Source: Bacteroidales bacterium
GTDB taxonomy: Bacteria; Bacteroidota; Bacteroidia; Bacteroidales; P3
Reading direction: 5' to 3'
Length of the DNA stretch: 51,855 nt
Assembly (NCBI GenBank): GCA_009783885.1
Contig: WRCN01000016.1
Location: 1-51,855 of the forward strand
Under the pieces are notes generated by a model that saw only the letters and a program-made list of their open reading frames with translations, searched no databases and was not told where the DNA came from. Every line of letters begins with the position of its first letter. Positions within the stretch are counted from its first letter, which is position 1. A program made the position numbers and the translations under genes. Shown piece by piece: positions 43,852-51,855 of this stretch.

Positions 43852-46104
43852 TTATTCCTCTCTTCTTTGTGGACGCGAAGGATTAAAATCTCTTCTTTCC
43901 GGACGACGGTCGCCATCTCTACGAAAATCACGACGTTCGCCATCTCTGCGAGGCGGACGCTCTTTGCGCTCCGGCTCTACATAACCTTCAGGTTTTGGTA
44001 GAAGCACTTTGTGAGAAAGTTTTAATTTTCCGGTTCGTTTGTCAATATCAATCAATTTCACTTCGATTGTATCGCCTTCTTTAATGCCTGTTTCTTCCAT
44101 CGTTTCAATGCGTTTCCAGTCGATTTCCGAAATGTGCAACAAGCCATCTTTTCCCGGCAAAATTTCAACAAATGCGCCAAAAGGTTGAAGTGTTTTTACT
44201 TTACCTTGATACACGGTTCCAACTTCCGGAACTTCAATAATGGCTTTGATTCTCGCGATTGCAACATCAATAGCATCTTTATTTGCTGCAGCGATATCAA
44301 TGATACCGAATTCGCCTTGCTCCTCAATCGCAATCTCTGTGCCGGTTTCGCGTTGCATTTCTTGAATCACTTTTCCACCTGTTCCAATCACTGCGCCAAT
44401 AAATTCTTTCGGAATCGTCATTTGTACGATACGCGGAACAAACGGGCGATAATCTTCTCTCGGTTCTGCAATAGTTTTCGTGATTTCATCCATAATATGC
44501 TGACGTCCTGCATGCGCTTGCATAAGGGCTTGTGCCAACACTTCGTAAGACAAACCATCCACTTTAATATCCATCTGACAAGCCGTAATTCCATCGCGCG
44601 TTCCGCAAACTTTGAAATCCATATCGCCCAAATGGTCTTCATCGCCCAAAATGTCAGACAATACCGCGAATTTACCGCTTGCATCGGAAATCAACCCCAT
44701 CGCAATACCCGTTACCGGTTTTTTGATTTTCACACCTGCATCCATCAAGGCGAGTGTTCCTGCGCAAACCGTCGCCATTGACGACGAGCCGTTGGATTCC
44801 AAAACATCAGAAACTATGCGGATAGTGTAAGGATTATCCTCGCCCAAAGGCAACATCGGCTTAAGTGCGCGCAGCGCCAAGTTTCCGTGTCCGACTTCTC
44901 TCCTGCCCGTTCCGCGATTTGGTTTTGCTTCCCCCGTTGAAAATGGCGGAAAATTATAGTGCAACAAGAATTTTTCTTTGCCCTCGATTATTGCGCCATC
45001 AATTAGCTTTTCATCAAGTTTTGTTCCCAAAGTTACGGTAGTTAACGATTGCGTTTCACCACGCGTAAAAATCGCAGAACCGTGTGCAGACGGCAAATAA
45101 TCCACTTCCGACCAAATCGGACGAATTTCGTCTGTCTTGCGTCCATCTAAGCGGAATTTCGTATCCAAAACCATATTGCGAACAGCCTCTTTGTGGCAAT
45201 CGTGGAAATACATGCCCAACATGAATTTCTTTTCTGCCGCTTCTTCTTCCGAAATGGTTGCTAAAAATTGCTCTTGAACCTCTTTGATTTTTTCGCCACG
45301 AATGGCTTTATTGGCAATGCGTTCGTTAGAAGCGTCATAGTATTTTTGATAGCAAAAATCCCATACTTTTTTCTTTAAATCCAAATCGTGAACTTCGTGA
45401 GAATATTCGCGTTTTTGTGTTTTTCCAACCATTTCGGCTAATTCACGTTGCGCTTGACATTGCACTTTAATTGCCTCGTGTGCCACCTTCAAAGCTTCAA
45501 TCATCACGTCTTCCGAGATTTCTTTCATCTCGCCTTCCACCATGTTGATGTCTTTTTCGGAAGCAGCAACGATCAAATCCAAATCGGCATCTTTTAATTG
45601 TTCAACCGTAGGATTGATCACAAACTCTCCATTGATACGGGCTACACGACATTCTGAAATTGGTCCGTTGAACGGAATATCCGACACTGCCAACGCTGCA
45701 GACGCTGCCAATGCTGCAAAAGCATCAGGCAACACGTTTCTATCTCCTGAAATCAAATACACCAAAACTTGCGTTTCTGCATGATAATCACTCGGAAACA
45801 ACGGACGAAGTGCTCTGTCAATCAATCGTGAAATCAAAATTTCGTATTCCGAAGGACGAGCTTCACGTTTGAAAAAACCGCCGGGGAAGCGTCCTACCGC
45901 TGCATATTTTTCTTGATAATCCACTGTAAGTGGCATAAAATCTACATTTTCGCCTGCCTCTTTTTTACTTACAACTGTTGCGAGCAACATCGTGTTGCCG
46001 CATTTTACAACTACTGAACCGTCGGCTTGCTTCGCCAATTTTCCGGTTTCGATCATTACTTCCCGACCGTCGGGGAGTAAAAAGGTTTTTTGAATTCCTA
46101 ACAT
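43852..46104 (-). CDS. pnp: Polyribonucleotide nucleotidyltransferase
   Basis: 750 aa. Two RNase PH domains (first [20 protein letters not shown]; second [16 protein letters not shown] with [14 protein letters not shown]), a KH domain ([19 protein letters not shown]) and an S1 domain ([20 protein letters not shown]). The C-terminal tail is rich in Arg, Asp and Pro ([20 protein letters not shown]), a likely RNA-binding extension. It degrades RNA 3' to 5' by phosphorolysis. It lies downstream of rpsO, as in most bacteria. Confidence 0.97.
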   Translation of the reverse strand: MLGIQKTFLLPDGREVMIETGKLAKQADGSVVVKCGNTMLLATVVSKKEAGENVDFMPLTVDYQEKYAAVGRFPGGFFKREARPSEYEILISRLIDRALRPLFPSDYHAETQVLVYLISGDRNVLPDAFAALAASAALAVSDIPFNGPISECRVARINGEFVINPTVEQLKDADLDLIVAASEKDINMVEGEMKEISEDVMIEALKVAHEAIKVQCQAQRELAEMVGKTQKREYSHEVHDLDLKKKVWDFCYQKYYDASNERIANKAIRGEKIKEVQEQFLATISEEEAAEKKFMLGMYFHDCHKEAVRNMVLDTKFRLDGRKTDEIRPIWSEVDYLPSAHGSAIFTRGETQSLTTVTLGTKLDEKLIDGAIIEGKEKFLLHYNFPPFSTGEAKPNRGTGRREVGHGNLALRALKPMLPLGEDNPYTIRIVSDVLESNGSSSMATVCAGTLALMDAGVKIKKPVTGIAMGLISDASGKFAVLSDILGDEDHLGDMDFKVCGTRDGITACQMDIKVDGLSYEVLAQALMQAHAGRQHIMDEITKTIAEPREDYRPFVPRIVQMTIPKEFIGAVIGTGGKVIQEMQRETGTEIAIEEQGEFGIIDIAAANKDAIDVAIARIKAIIEVPEVGTVYQGKVKTLQPFGAFVEILPGKDGLLHISEIDWKRIETMEETGIKEGDTIEVKLIDIDKRTGKLKLSHKVLLPKPEGYVEPERKERPPRRDGERRDFRRDGDRRPERRDFNPSRPQRREE

Positions 46105-46133
46105 CTTTTTTCTTTTTTTTACATCTTATACAA

Positions 46134-46180
46134 ACAGAAAAAGGCACGTTCGTAAGCTATTACGAATGGCGCCCCTTTCC
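46134..46180 (-). promoter_or_regulatory. Intergenic hairpin between rpsO and pnp
   Basis: On the minus strand AAAGG-GCGC-TTCGTAA, loop TAGC, TTACGAA-GTGC-CTTTTT forms a bulged stem with a T tract. In E. coli the same junction carries an RNase III-cut hairpin by which PNPase controls its own mRNA. Similar placement here suggests attenuation or processing. Confidence 0.55.
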
Positions 46181-46200
46181 AAATATTTTTTTCAAATAGA

Positions 46201-46470
46201 TTACTTACGCAAGTTAAGCTCTTTCAAAATTGCACGGTATCTGGTGATATCGCGTTCTTTCAAATAGTCGAGCATTTGGCGACGTTGACCTACCAAATTC
46301 ACCAAAGAGCGTTTGGTAACCATGTCTTTTTTGTTTTGCTTCATGTGCTCCGACAAATGCTGGATTCTGTGTGTAAATAGGGCAATTTGTCCTTCGGAAG
46401 AGCCGGTATCCACTGCGGATTTACCGTGTTTTGTAAGAATGTTTTTCTTTACGTCTGCTGTTAAATACAT
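46201..46470 (-). CDS. rpsO: 30S ribosomal protein S15
   Basis: 89 aa, full length. Motifs DTGSSEGQIALFTHRIQHLS and HMKQNKKDMVTKRSLVNLVG, then QRRQMLDYLKERD, are diagnostic. It binds 16S rRNA early in 30S assembly. Its promoter is consensus (TTTG-N20-TACCTTTG, complement 46514-46545), with a short leader of about 40 bases. Confidence 0.98.
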   Translation of the reverse strand: MYLTADVKKNILTKHGKSAVDTGSSEGQIALFTHRIQHLSEHMKQNKKDMVTKRSLVNLVGQRRQMLDYLKERDITRYRAILKELNLRK

Positions 46471-46513
46471 AATTTTTAACGGTTTATTCTTTTTCTCATT
46501 TATAAATTGAGTG

Positions 46514-46545
46514 CAAAGGTACGATTTTTTTTTGACATGAACAAA
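46514..46545 (-). promoter_or_regulatory. rpsO promoter
   Basis: Minus-strand TTTG (complement 46542-46545), 20-base spacer, TACCTTTG (complement 46514-46521), a textbook Bacteroidetes promoter. Confidence 0.8.
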
Positions 46546-46594
46546 TTTTTTTGAGATAAAATTAGTGATTTGTCGATTTTCACTTTGCTGATTC

Positions 46595-47320
46595 TTAAAA
46601 TTTACAGATAAAACCTACCGAAATAAGCCCAACATTGACAACATTATGAGGGCTTACGCCAGCAGTAAACGAGGACACATTATTTTCGTATTTATTTTTA
46701 TCTTTATCTTCTGCTTTCATTTTGGTAGAATTCCATCCTAAATTCAAAAAGTTCAATCCGGCCTCAAGACTGATTTTTGGAGTTAAATTATAAGCCAAAA
46801 CAGGAACAATATTAACACCAAAAGAAGATACTTTAAGATCAATTTCTTCTGTTCTTGAATAGGGCCAAGATCCTATCCGTTCTTCTGTGTATTTGAACTT
46901 GCCCGGTCCTGTTAAAAAATGTGCTCCTGCATTTACAAACACAGAAAATTTACCGAGTTGCAAAAACGTGTAACGAACAAAAGGTTGAATACCAAATAGC
47001 GTGTTTTCAAGTTTTTCTTCTTCTAAATCGGTAAAACTCGGCCTAATGTATTTATATTTCTCAAGCTCAGTACTTTTATTCCAAACAATACTTGCTCCAA
47101 TTGCAAATTTGTCGTTTACATAGTAACCAATCATTGGTGCAAAGGAAAAATCAGAATATGATACTGTCCGTTCACGATCTACTTTCCCCCAATAACCGTC
47201 TTCAGAAACAGTTGTTTTATCGGATGTAGAATTAAATTCAATGCCGCCGCCGATAAATAATTGTGCGTGCGAAATCACAGCAAATGAAACAAGTGCTGTT
47301 GTGATGATAATTTTTTTCAT
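46595..47320 (-). CDS. Outer-membrane beta-barrel protein (porin-family-like)
   Basis: 241 aa. Signal peptide ending VISHAQ, then eight or so amphipathic strands (FAPMIGYYVNDKFAIGASIV, FGIQPFVRYTFLQLGKFSVF, VNAGAHFLTGPGKFKY) and the terminal VGFICKF. The size and plan fit the PorT/OmpA-barrel-like group common in Bacteroidetes. Function unknown. A TATCTTTG box (complement 47364-47371) is upstream. Confidence 0.8.
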   Translation of the reverse strand: MKKIIITTALVSFAVISHAQLFIGGGIEFNSTSDKTTVSEDGYWGKVDRERTVSYSDFSFAPMIGYYVNDKFAIGASIVWNKSTELEKYKYIRPSFTDLEEEKLENTLFGIQPFVRYTFLQLGKFSVFVNAGAHFLTGPGKFKYTEERIGSWPYSRTEEIDLKVSSFGVNIVPVLAYNLTPKISLEAGLNFLNLGWNSTKMKAEDKDKNKYENNVSSFTAGVSPHNVVNVGLISVGFICKF

Positions 47321-47495
47321 GTTTTTTTAGATTTTAGTTAACATTATGGAGTTATATTTTTTGCAAAGATATGAAAAAGATTTATAATAACAAATAAATT
47401 TCCCGCTTTTTTTCACAATAGATTCAACCATCAAATAAAGTTTAGTTTTGCAAAAATACAAAGAGTTAAAAAAAAATCGTATCTTTGCAAAAAAT

Positions 47496-48626
47496 ATGAA
47501 TAAACCAGAAAAAACAACCACCGACTATCGCCAATGGCTGATAGACCTCAAAACCAAAATCCGTCAAAGCCAAATCAAAGCGGCGGTGCGAGTAAACGAG
47601 GAATTGCTCCGTCTTTATTGGGATATGGGGCAAGATATTGTCGTTCGCCAAATGGAAGCCACTTGGGGCGGCAAATTCCTTGAAAAATTGAGTAACGATT
47701 TGCGTTCGGAATTTCCGCACATGAAAGGATTTTCTGTTCAAAATTTGTATCGTATGAGACAATTTTATTTGTTTTATACCCAAGACGGCTCAATTCGTCA
47801 ACAACTTGCTGACGAAACTTTCTCGCAAGCTGCGAGAAAATTACAAATGATTGAAAATAAAAACAATACAATTCTCTCGCAAGTTGCGAGAGAATTAGAA
47901 ACTCACCCAATTTTTCAAATTCCCTGGTTTCATCACGTATTGATTTTCACTAAATGTAAATCCGTTAAAGAAGCCATGTTCTACGTTCAAAAAACCATAG
48001 AAAACGGTTGGAGTAGAGCCGTTTTAATGAATTTTATGGATGCAGGCTTATATGGGGCACAAGGAAAAGCACTGACTAACTTCTCACGACTTCTACCCGA
48101 AGTGCAAAGCGATTTAGCCAATGAAATTGTAAAAGACCCATATAACTTTGATTTTCTAACCCTTACTGATGGTTACAAAGAAAGAGAATTGGAAGACGCA
48201 CTTACCACCAATATCACGAAATTTCTAACTGAATTAGGGCAAGGTTTTGCGTATGTGGGCAGACAAGTTCCCGTAAAAATAGGCAAGAAAGAACGATTTA
48301 TAGATTTGCTTTTTTATCACTTGAAGCTTCGTTGTTACGTGGTTATCGAATTAAAAGCAAAGGAATTCGAACTCGAACATGCCGGTAAATTGGGAGGGTA
48401 TATTTCAGCCATCAATCATCAGAAAAAGGCAGAAACCGACAATCCTACAATAGGATTGATAATTTGCAAAGATAAAGACAACATTGAGGTACAATATGCT
48501 TTGGAAAATACCAATCAACCCATTGGTATTTCCGAATACGAGCTATCTAATCTATTGCCCGAAAACTACAAATCGGCATTGCCAAGTATTGAGGAAATAG
48601 AGAAAGGATTGAAAGATATGAATTAA
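47496..48626 (+). CDS. DUF1016/YhcG-family PDDEXK nuclease
   Basis: 376 aa from ATG 47496, 8 bases after a TATCTTTG box. N-terminal DUF1016_N (VRVNEELLRLYWDMGQDIVV, SVQNLYRMRQFYLFY) and C-terminal PDDEXK nuclease domain with active-site Asp in ERFIDLLFYH and Glu-x-Lys in YVVIELKAKEF. Relatives occur as solitary genes or near restriction systems and have been linked to recombination and repair; the natural role is unsettled. No methylase is nearby. A variable linker (about residues 100-134) is encoded by three DNA palindromes. Confidence 0.92.
   Translation: MNKPEKTTTDYRQWLIDLKTKIRQSQIKAAVRVNEELLRLYWDMGQDIVVRQMEATWGGKFLEKLSNDLRSEFPHMKGFSVQNLYRMRQFYLFYTQDGSIRQQLADETFSQAARKLQMIENKNNTILSQVARELETHPIFQIPWFHHVLIFTKCKSVKEAMFYVQKTIENGWSRAVLMNFMDAGLYGAQGKALTNFSRLLPEVQSDLANEIVKDPYNFDFLTLTDGYKERELEDALTTNITKFLTELGQGFAYVGRQVPVKIGKKERFIDLLFYHLKLRCYVVIELKAKEFELEHAGKLGGYISAINHQKKAETDNPTIGLIICKDKDNIEVQYALENTNQPIGISEYELSNLLPENYKSALPSIEEIEKGLKDMN
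47794..47896. repeat. Three palindromes inside the DUF1016 gene
   Basis: TTCGTCA/TGACGAA (47794-47816), TTTCTCGCA/TGCGAGAAA (47819-47839) and AATTCTCTCGCAA/TTGCGAGAGAATT (47870-47896), all with perfect arms. They encode repeated peptide words (RQQLADE, SQAARKL, SQVAREL). Confidence 0.8.
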
Positions 48627-48722
48627 ATCAAAAAAAATCGTATCTTTGTATCCTAAAATAGAATCATAATCGATTAAATAAAGCTTAAAATAAATCTTTG
48701 CAAAATAAAAATTAAAACAACC

Positions 48723-51518
48723 ATGAAAAAACATTTAATCTTTGCAACATTACTGTTTGCATTCAGCACTTTGGGTTTCGCTAAAACCCCTGCTCCAATC
48801 GACCCTGCATGGCGCATGGGAACCCTTGAAAACGGCATGAGATACTACATCCGCCACAACGCCACACCGGAAGGCAGAGCCGGATTTTGGATTGCTCACG
48901 ACATCGGAGCATTGCACGAAACTCACAATCAAAACGGATTGGCACATGTCCTCGAACATTTAGCCTTCAATGGAACCAAGCATTTTCCGGGTAAGTCGGA
49001 TATGGTCGACTGGCTGCAATCTATCGGGTTGGCATTTGGACCAAACATCAACGCTTCTGCAAGTCAAACGCTTACGCAATTCATGCTTACCGACGTGCCT
49101 CTCGTTCGTGAAGGGATTATTGATTCTTGCCTCCTTGTTTTGTACGATTGGACTGGACATATCTTGGCCACAGAAGAAGCCATAGAAGCCGAACGTGGCG
49201 TTATCCGCGAAGAATGGAGAACCAGGCGCACGGCAATGCAACGTAATTTTCAAGAAAGAATGAGAACTCTTTTCCCTGGAACGCCCTACGCAACCCGCAC
49301 CGTTATTGGCGACACGTCCATCATCAACAACTTTACACGACAAGATATTTTGGATTTTTATCACGATTGGTATCGTCCGGATTTGCAAGCTGTAGTACTT
49401 GTAGGTGATTTCGATGTGGATATGATGGAGCAAAAAGTAATTGCATTGTTCAGCACATTGACAATGCCCGAAAATCCAAAAGAAAAAGCAATATTTAATG
49501 TTTGCGACAACATTGAGCCCATGACTAATGTTTTCAGAGACCCTGAATTGACTGCCAACAGCGTTTCTTTTGTGATCAAATTTCCTGAAAAATTCGACAA
49601 AGCAAATCGCAATACCGAAGAAAATATTCGCTACGGCTTGCTACACACTTACATTTCGGCTATGCTCAATGCTCGTTTACGCGAAGCTCAACAACAGCCC
49701 GGTGCAAAATTCCAAAGTGCTTTTGGTGCGATTGGCAACTTTGCGGGTGATCGAGATGCATTCTCATTGATGGTGAATACAAAAAACAACGAACTTACGG
49801 ACGGTTTCGACGAGGCCTTAACGATCGTTGAACAAGCCCGTCGTTTCGGTTTTACAGCAACCGAACTCGAACGTGCCAAAGCCAACACATTACGAAGCCA
49901 CGAAAGCAATTTTGCCGAACGCAACACCAAACGTCATAATAATTTCAATCGTCCTGCATACGCTCATTTTCAAAACAATGCACCGCTTATGAGTGAACAA
50001 CAATGGCTGAATATGGTAAAAAAATTCAATCCTACTATTCAAGTTGCCGAACTTAACGATTTTTTCAAAAGTATCATTAACATTGGGCCAAATACGATTG
50101 TTTTCGCTTCCGGTCCGGATAAAGACGATGTTGCACTTCCCGACAATGAAATGCTTTCCATCGTCATCTACGGCGTTGGAAGAAAACAACTCGAACCCTA
50201 CGTGGATGTAGTTGTTGACAGACCGCTTATTTCAAAAACTATCAGAGCCGGAAAAGTGAGCAAAGAAACCAAAAACACAGATTTAGACGCTATCGAATGG
50301 ACGTTGAGCAACGGTATGAAAGTGGTTTTGAAACCAACACCGTTCAGACAGGACGAGATTATGTTTTCAGGATTCAGTTTCGGCGGAACGTCTCTGCTTT
50401 CAGACGCTGATTGGGCAGCCACGAGAAACATTATGGGAATGATTGAAACATCCGGTGTTGGCGAGTTTGACCGCACAACGTTGAATCGAATGATGACCGG
50501 AAAAAGAGTATCGGTGATGCCTACACTTTCCGAGCTTAGTCAAGGTTTTAGCGGTTTTTGTTCGCCAAAAGATTTAGAAACTGCGTTGCAATTGGTGCAT
50601 CTTTATTTCACGGCTCCACGTTTTGAACAAGGCGATTTTGATATTACTATGGGGCGTTTAAGAAATTTTGTAGCTAATCAAGGTGCAAATCCTGCTGCTG
50701 TTTTGAGTGATACATTAACTCGTCTTTTAAACAATTTCCATCCTCGCGTAATTCCTATAACCGAAGCGGGTTTGGATAAATTAAGTTTGGCAAAAATCAG
50801 AGAGATTTACAGACAACGTTTTGCAAATCCGGGTGCATTCACGTTCTATTTTGTTGGAAATATTGATCCGAAAACGGCCAAACCATTGATTGAAAAATAT
50901 CTCGGAAGTCTTACCGGAAATAAAAAAGAAAACTTCAAAGATCTTGGTTTTTATCCGGTTCAAGGCGAAGTTACGAATCATTTCCAACGTCCATTGGCCG
51001 TTGCAAAAGCTAGTGTGAATGTGATTTACACCGGCATGTTAGATCAAACTCCGGAAAACACAATGGCACTGAATTATTTGTCTCGTGTGCTTCGTTTGCG
51101 TTATACCGAAGAGGTTCGCGAAAAGCGTGGTGGTACCTATGGTGTTGGTGTTCGTGGAAATTTTACAACGCTTCCAAAACAACGCTACAATCTGACGATT
51201 TCGTTCGATACCGACCCTGAACTGATGGAAGAATTGGTTGCCGTAATTCACGATGAAATCAAGAAAATTGCCGAAAATGGTCCTCTTGCCGAAGATTTTC
51301 AAAATACGCACAGCAACATGAGATCTCAATTTGAGCAAAATCTAAAAGAAAACAGTTATTGGAACGGAGCGTTGTGGAACTTCTATTTCAATGGAATAAA
51401 TACACATACCCCTTGGCAAAAAACGTTCGAAAAAACCGACGCCAAAGCCATCCAAGATTTTGCAAAAGAAATTTTGAGACAAGGGAATACCATTGAAGTG
51501 GTGATGTTGCCGGAATAA
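48723..51518 (+). CDS. M16-family zinc metallopeptidase, exported
   Basis: 931 aa. Signal peptide ending FSTLGFA. Inverted zinc motif HXXEH at His75-Glu78-His79 (HVLEHLAFNGTKHF) with the downstream zinc Glu in ERGVIREEW. A second M16 repeat is inactive-type (GTYGVGVRGNFTTLPKQRYN near the C-terminus). This is a full-length two-half insulinase-type protease in one chain, as in many periplasmic Bacteroidetes zinc peptidases, and it probably degrades unfolded peptides in the periplasm. A TATCTTTG box (48641-48648) gives a leader of about 75 bases. Confidence 0.94.
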   Translation: MKKHLIFATLLFAFSTLGFAKTPAPIDPAWRMGTLENGMRYYIRHNATPEGRAGFWIAHDIGALHETHNQNGLAHVLEHLAFNGTKHFPGKSDMVDWLQSIGLAFGPNINASASQTLTQFMLTDVPLVREGIIDSCLLVLYDWTGHILATEEAIEAERGVIREEWRTRRTAMQRNFQERMRTLFPGTPYATRTVIGDTSIINNFTRQDILDFYHDWYRPDLQAVVLVGDFDVDMMEQKVIALFSTLTMPENPKEKAIFNVCDNIEPMTNVFRDPELTANSVSFVIKFPEKFDKANRNTEENIRYGLLHTYISAMLNARLREAQQQPGAKFQSAFGAIGNFAGDRDAFSLMVNTKNNELTDGFDEALTIVEQARRFGFTATELERAKANTLRSHESNFAERNTKRHNNFNRPAYAHFQNNAPLMSEQQWLNMVKKFNPTIQVAELNDFFKSIINIGPNTIVFASGPDKDDVALPDNEMLSIVIYGVGRKQLEPYVDVVVDRPLISKTIRAGKVSKETKNTDLDAIEWTLSNGMKVVLKPTPFRQDEIMFSGFSFGGTSLLSDADWAATRNIMGMIETSGVGEFDRTTLNRMMTGKRVSVMPTLSELSQGFSGFCSPKDLETALQLVHLYFTAPRFEQGDFDITMGRLRNFVANQGANPAAVLSDTLTRLLNNFHPRVIPITEAGLDKLSLAKIREIYRQRFANPGAFTFYFVGNIDPKTAKPLIEKYLGSLTGNKKENFKDLGFYPVQGEVTNHFQRPLAVAKASVNVIYTGMLDQTPENTMALNYLSRVLRLRYTEEVREKRGGTYGVGVRGNFTTLPKQRYNLTISFDTDPELMEELVAVIHDEIKKIAENGPLAEDFQNTHSNMRSQFEQNLKENSYWNGALWNFYFNGINTHTPWQKTFEKTDAKAIQDFAKEILRQGNTIEVVMLPE

Positions 51519-51532
51519 TGTCCAAAAATAAC

Positions 51533-51605
51533 AAAGAGATTCCTCGACTTCGCATACTTCGTATGCTTCGCTCGGAATGACGAGCAGAGCGAGACATCTG
51601 TCGAC
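51533..51605. repeat. GGAATGACG repeat, left arm plus degenerate right arm
   Basis: GATTCCTCGACTTCGCATAC, TTCGTATGCTTCGCTCGG, AATGACGAGCAGAGCGAGAC. The left arm with inner GCATAC/GTATGC hairpin is almost the same as at 2205, but here the arm is joined directly to a shortened right arm without the central hairpin. Confidence 0.75.
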
Positions 51606-51637
51606 TATTCCACCTTCAACAAAAATTTGTCAATAAA

Positions 51638-51686
51638 TTTGTCTATTCCAAATATTTTTCGTATCTTTGCACCCCTTAAAAGGGGA
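51638..51686 (+). promoter_or_regulatory. rpmI promoter and 5' leader hairpin
   Basis: TTTG (51638-51641), 20-base spacer, TATCTTTG (51662-51669), a perfect consensus. At the predicted mRNA start lies CCCCTTAAAAGGGG (51672-51685), a small hairpin at the extreme 5' end that could protect the mRNA or serve autoregulation. Confidence 0.7.
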
Positions 51687-51721
51687 AAAGTAGTAAAATC
51701 AAATCAAAAAATCTAAGCAAA

Positions 51722-51855
51722 ATGCCTAAGATGAAAACAAAATCGGCTGCAAAGAAACGTTTTTCTTTCACCGGTACGGGAAAAATCAAACGCAAACACG
51801 CTTACAAAAGTCACATTCTGACGAAAAAATCAACCAAGCGCAAACGTAACTTGAC
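51722..51855 (+). CDS. rpmI: 50S ribosomal protein L35, C-terminus outside window
   Basis: 44 codons present, running off the right edge. [20 protein letters not shown] followed by [20 protein letters not shown] is a clear L35 N-terminus. It is usually followed by rplT and often preceded by infC. Here the upstream neighbour is an M16 protease and rpmI has its own strong promoter. Confidence 0.95.
   Translation, partial: MPKMKTKSAAKKRFSFTGTGKIKRKHAYKSHILTKKSTKRKRNL

Noticed and set aside
1..51855. tRNA or rRNA genes
   Set aside because: No cloverleaf with a GGTTCGAATCC-like arm and no rRNA-like blocks were noticed on either strand by eye; a covariance scan was not possible.

Overview
The window reads as chromosome of an anaerobic member of the Bacteroidetes, most likely Bacteroidales. 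The main clue is the promoter type: at least twenty genes are preceded by a TANNTTTG box (usually TATCTTTG), several with a TTTG element 19-20 bases further upstream. Other clues are a TonB-type receptor with a carboxypeptidase-like N-terminal domain, FadL/OmpP1, a BtuB/BtuG-like vitamin B12 uptake pair, a FISUMP-domain protein, short AMP nucleosidase and a large urocanase. Rubrerythrin and the [FeFe]-hydrogenase maturase HydG point to anaerobic life. Most of the window is ordinary core genome. No rRNA, tRNA, CRISPR array, transposase or integrase gene was seen.

Layout. 1-4.1 kb: partial TonB-type receptor, half-size EamA transporter, small membrane protein, YiiX-like amidase, rubrerythrin. 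4.2-9.8 kb, minus strand: hydG, dnaB, fadL-like, kdsB. 10-15 kb: phosphopantetheinyl transferase, then an etfB-etfA-acyl-CoA dehydrogenase operon in which etfB carries one in-frame TAA. 15.2-17.9 kb: CDGSH protein and hutU, the latter with a palindromic repeat read through as protein. 18-20.4 kb is accessory-looking: a decayed small ORF, tandem hairpins, a 66-aa membrane protein, a lipoprotein with a bacteriocin-like glycine-zipper tail, a structured RNA resembling 6S, and a solo PBECR/barnase-EndoU-like protein. 20.5-27.2 kb: uvrB, an orphan RND adaptor, envelope proteins, a PLP lyase. 27.3-31.3 kb: cobalamin riboswitch, btuB-like receptor and btuG-like lipoprotein. 31.3-37.8 kb: ferredoxin-nitroreductase, AMP nucleosidase, metK under a SAM-II riboswitch with a readable terminator/antiterminator, an outer-membrane protein, pheT. 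37.8-43.8 kb: a LysM lytic transglycosylase, two SGNH proteins and an MBOAT acyltransferase in one operon, a candidate peptidoglycan or glycan O-acetylation module. 43.9-46.5 kb: rpsO-pnp. 46.6-51.9 kb: a barrel protein, a DUF1016/YhcG nuclease, an M16 protease and the start of rpmI.

The most distinctive feature is the density of palindromic repeats between genes. At least six families recur: the CATGTCGAG/GGAATGACG arms, long near-perfect hairpins, GTAGGGGCG elements, GGTAATC/GGTTCAGAC elements, AT-rich inverted arms, and a GAGGT hairpin. In two places a GTAGGGGCG element has entered coding sequence: it is read in frame inside hutU, and it appears to have replaced the C-terminus of the btuB-like receptor. 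The best candidates for undescribed biology are these coding invasions, the cell-wall O-acetylation/transglycosylase operon, the 18-20 kb accessory cluster with its structured RNA, and the metK leader.
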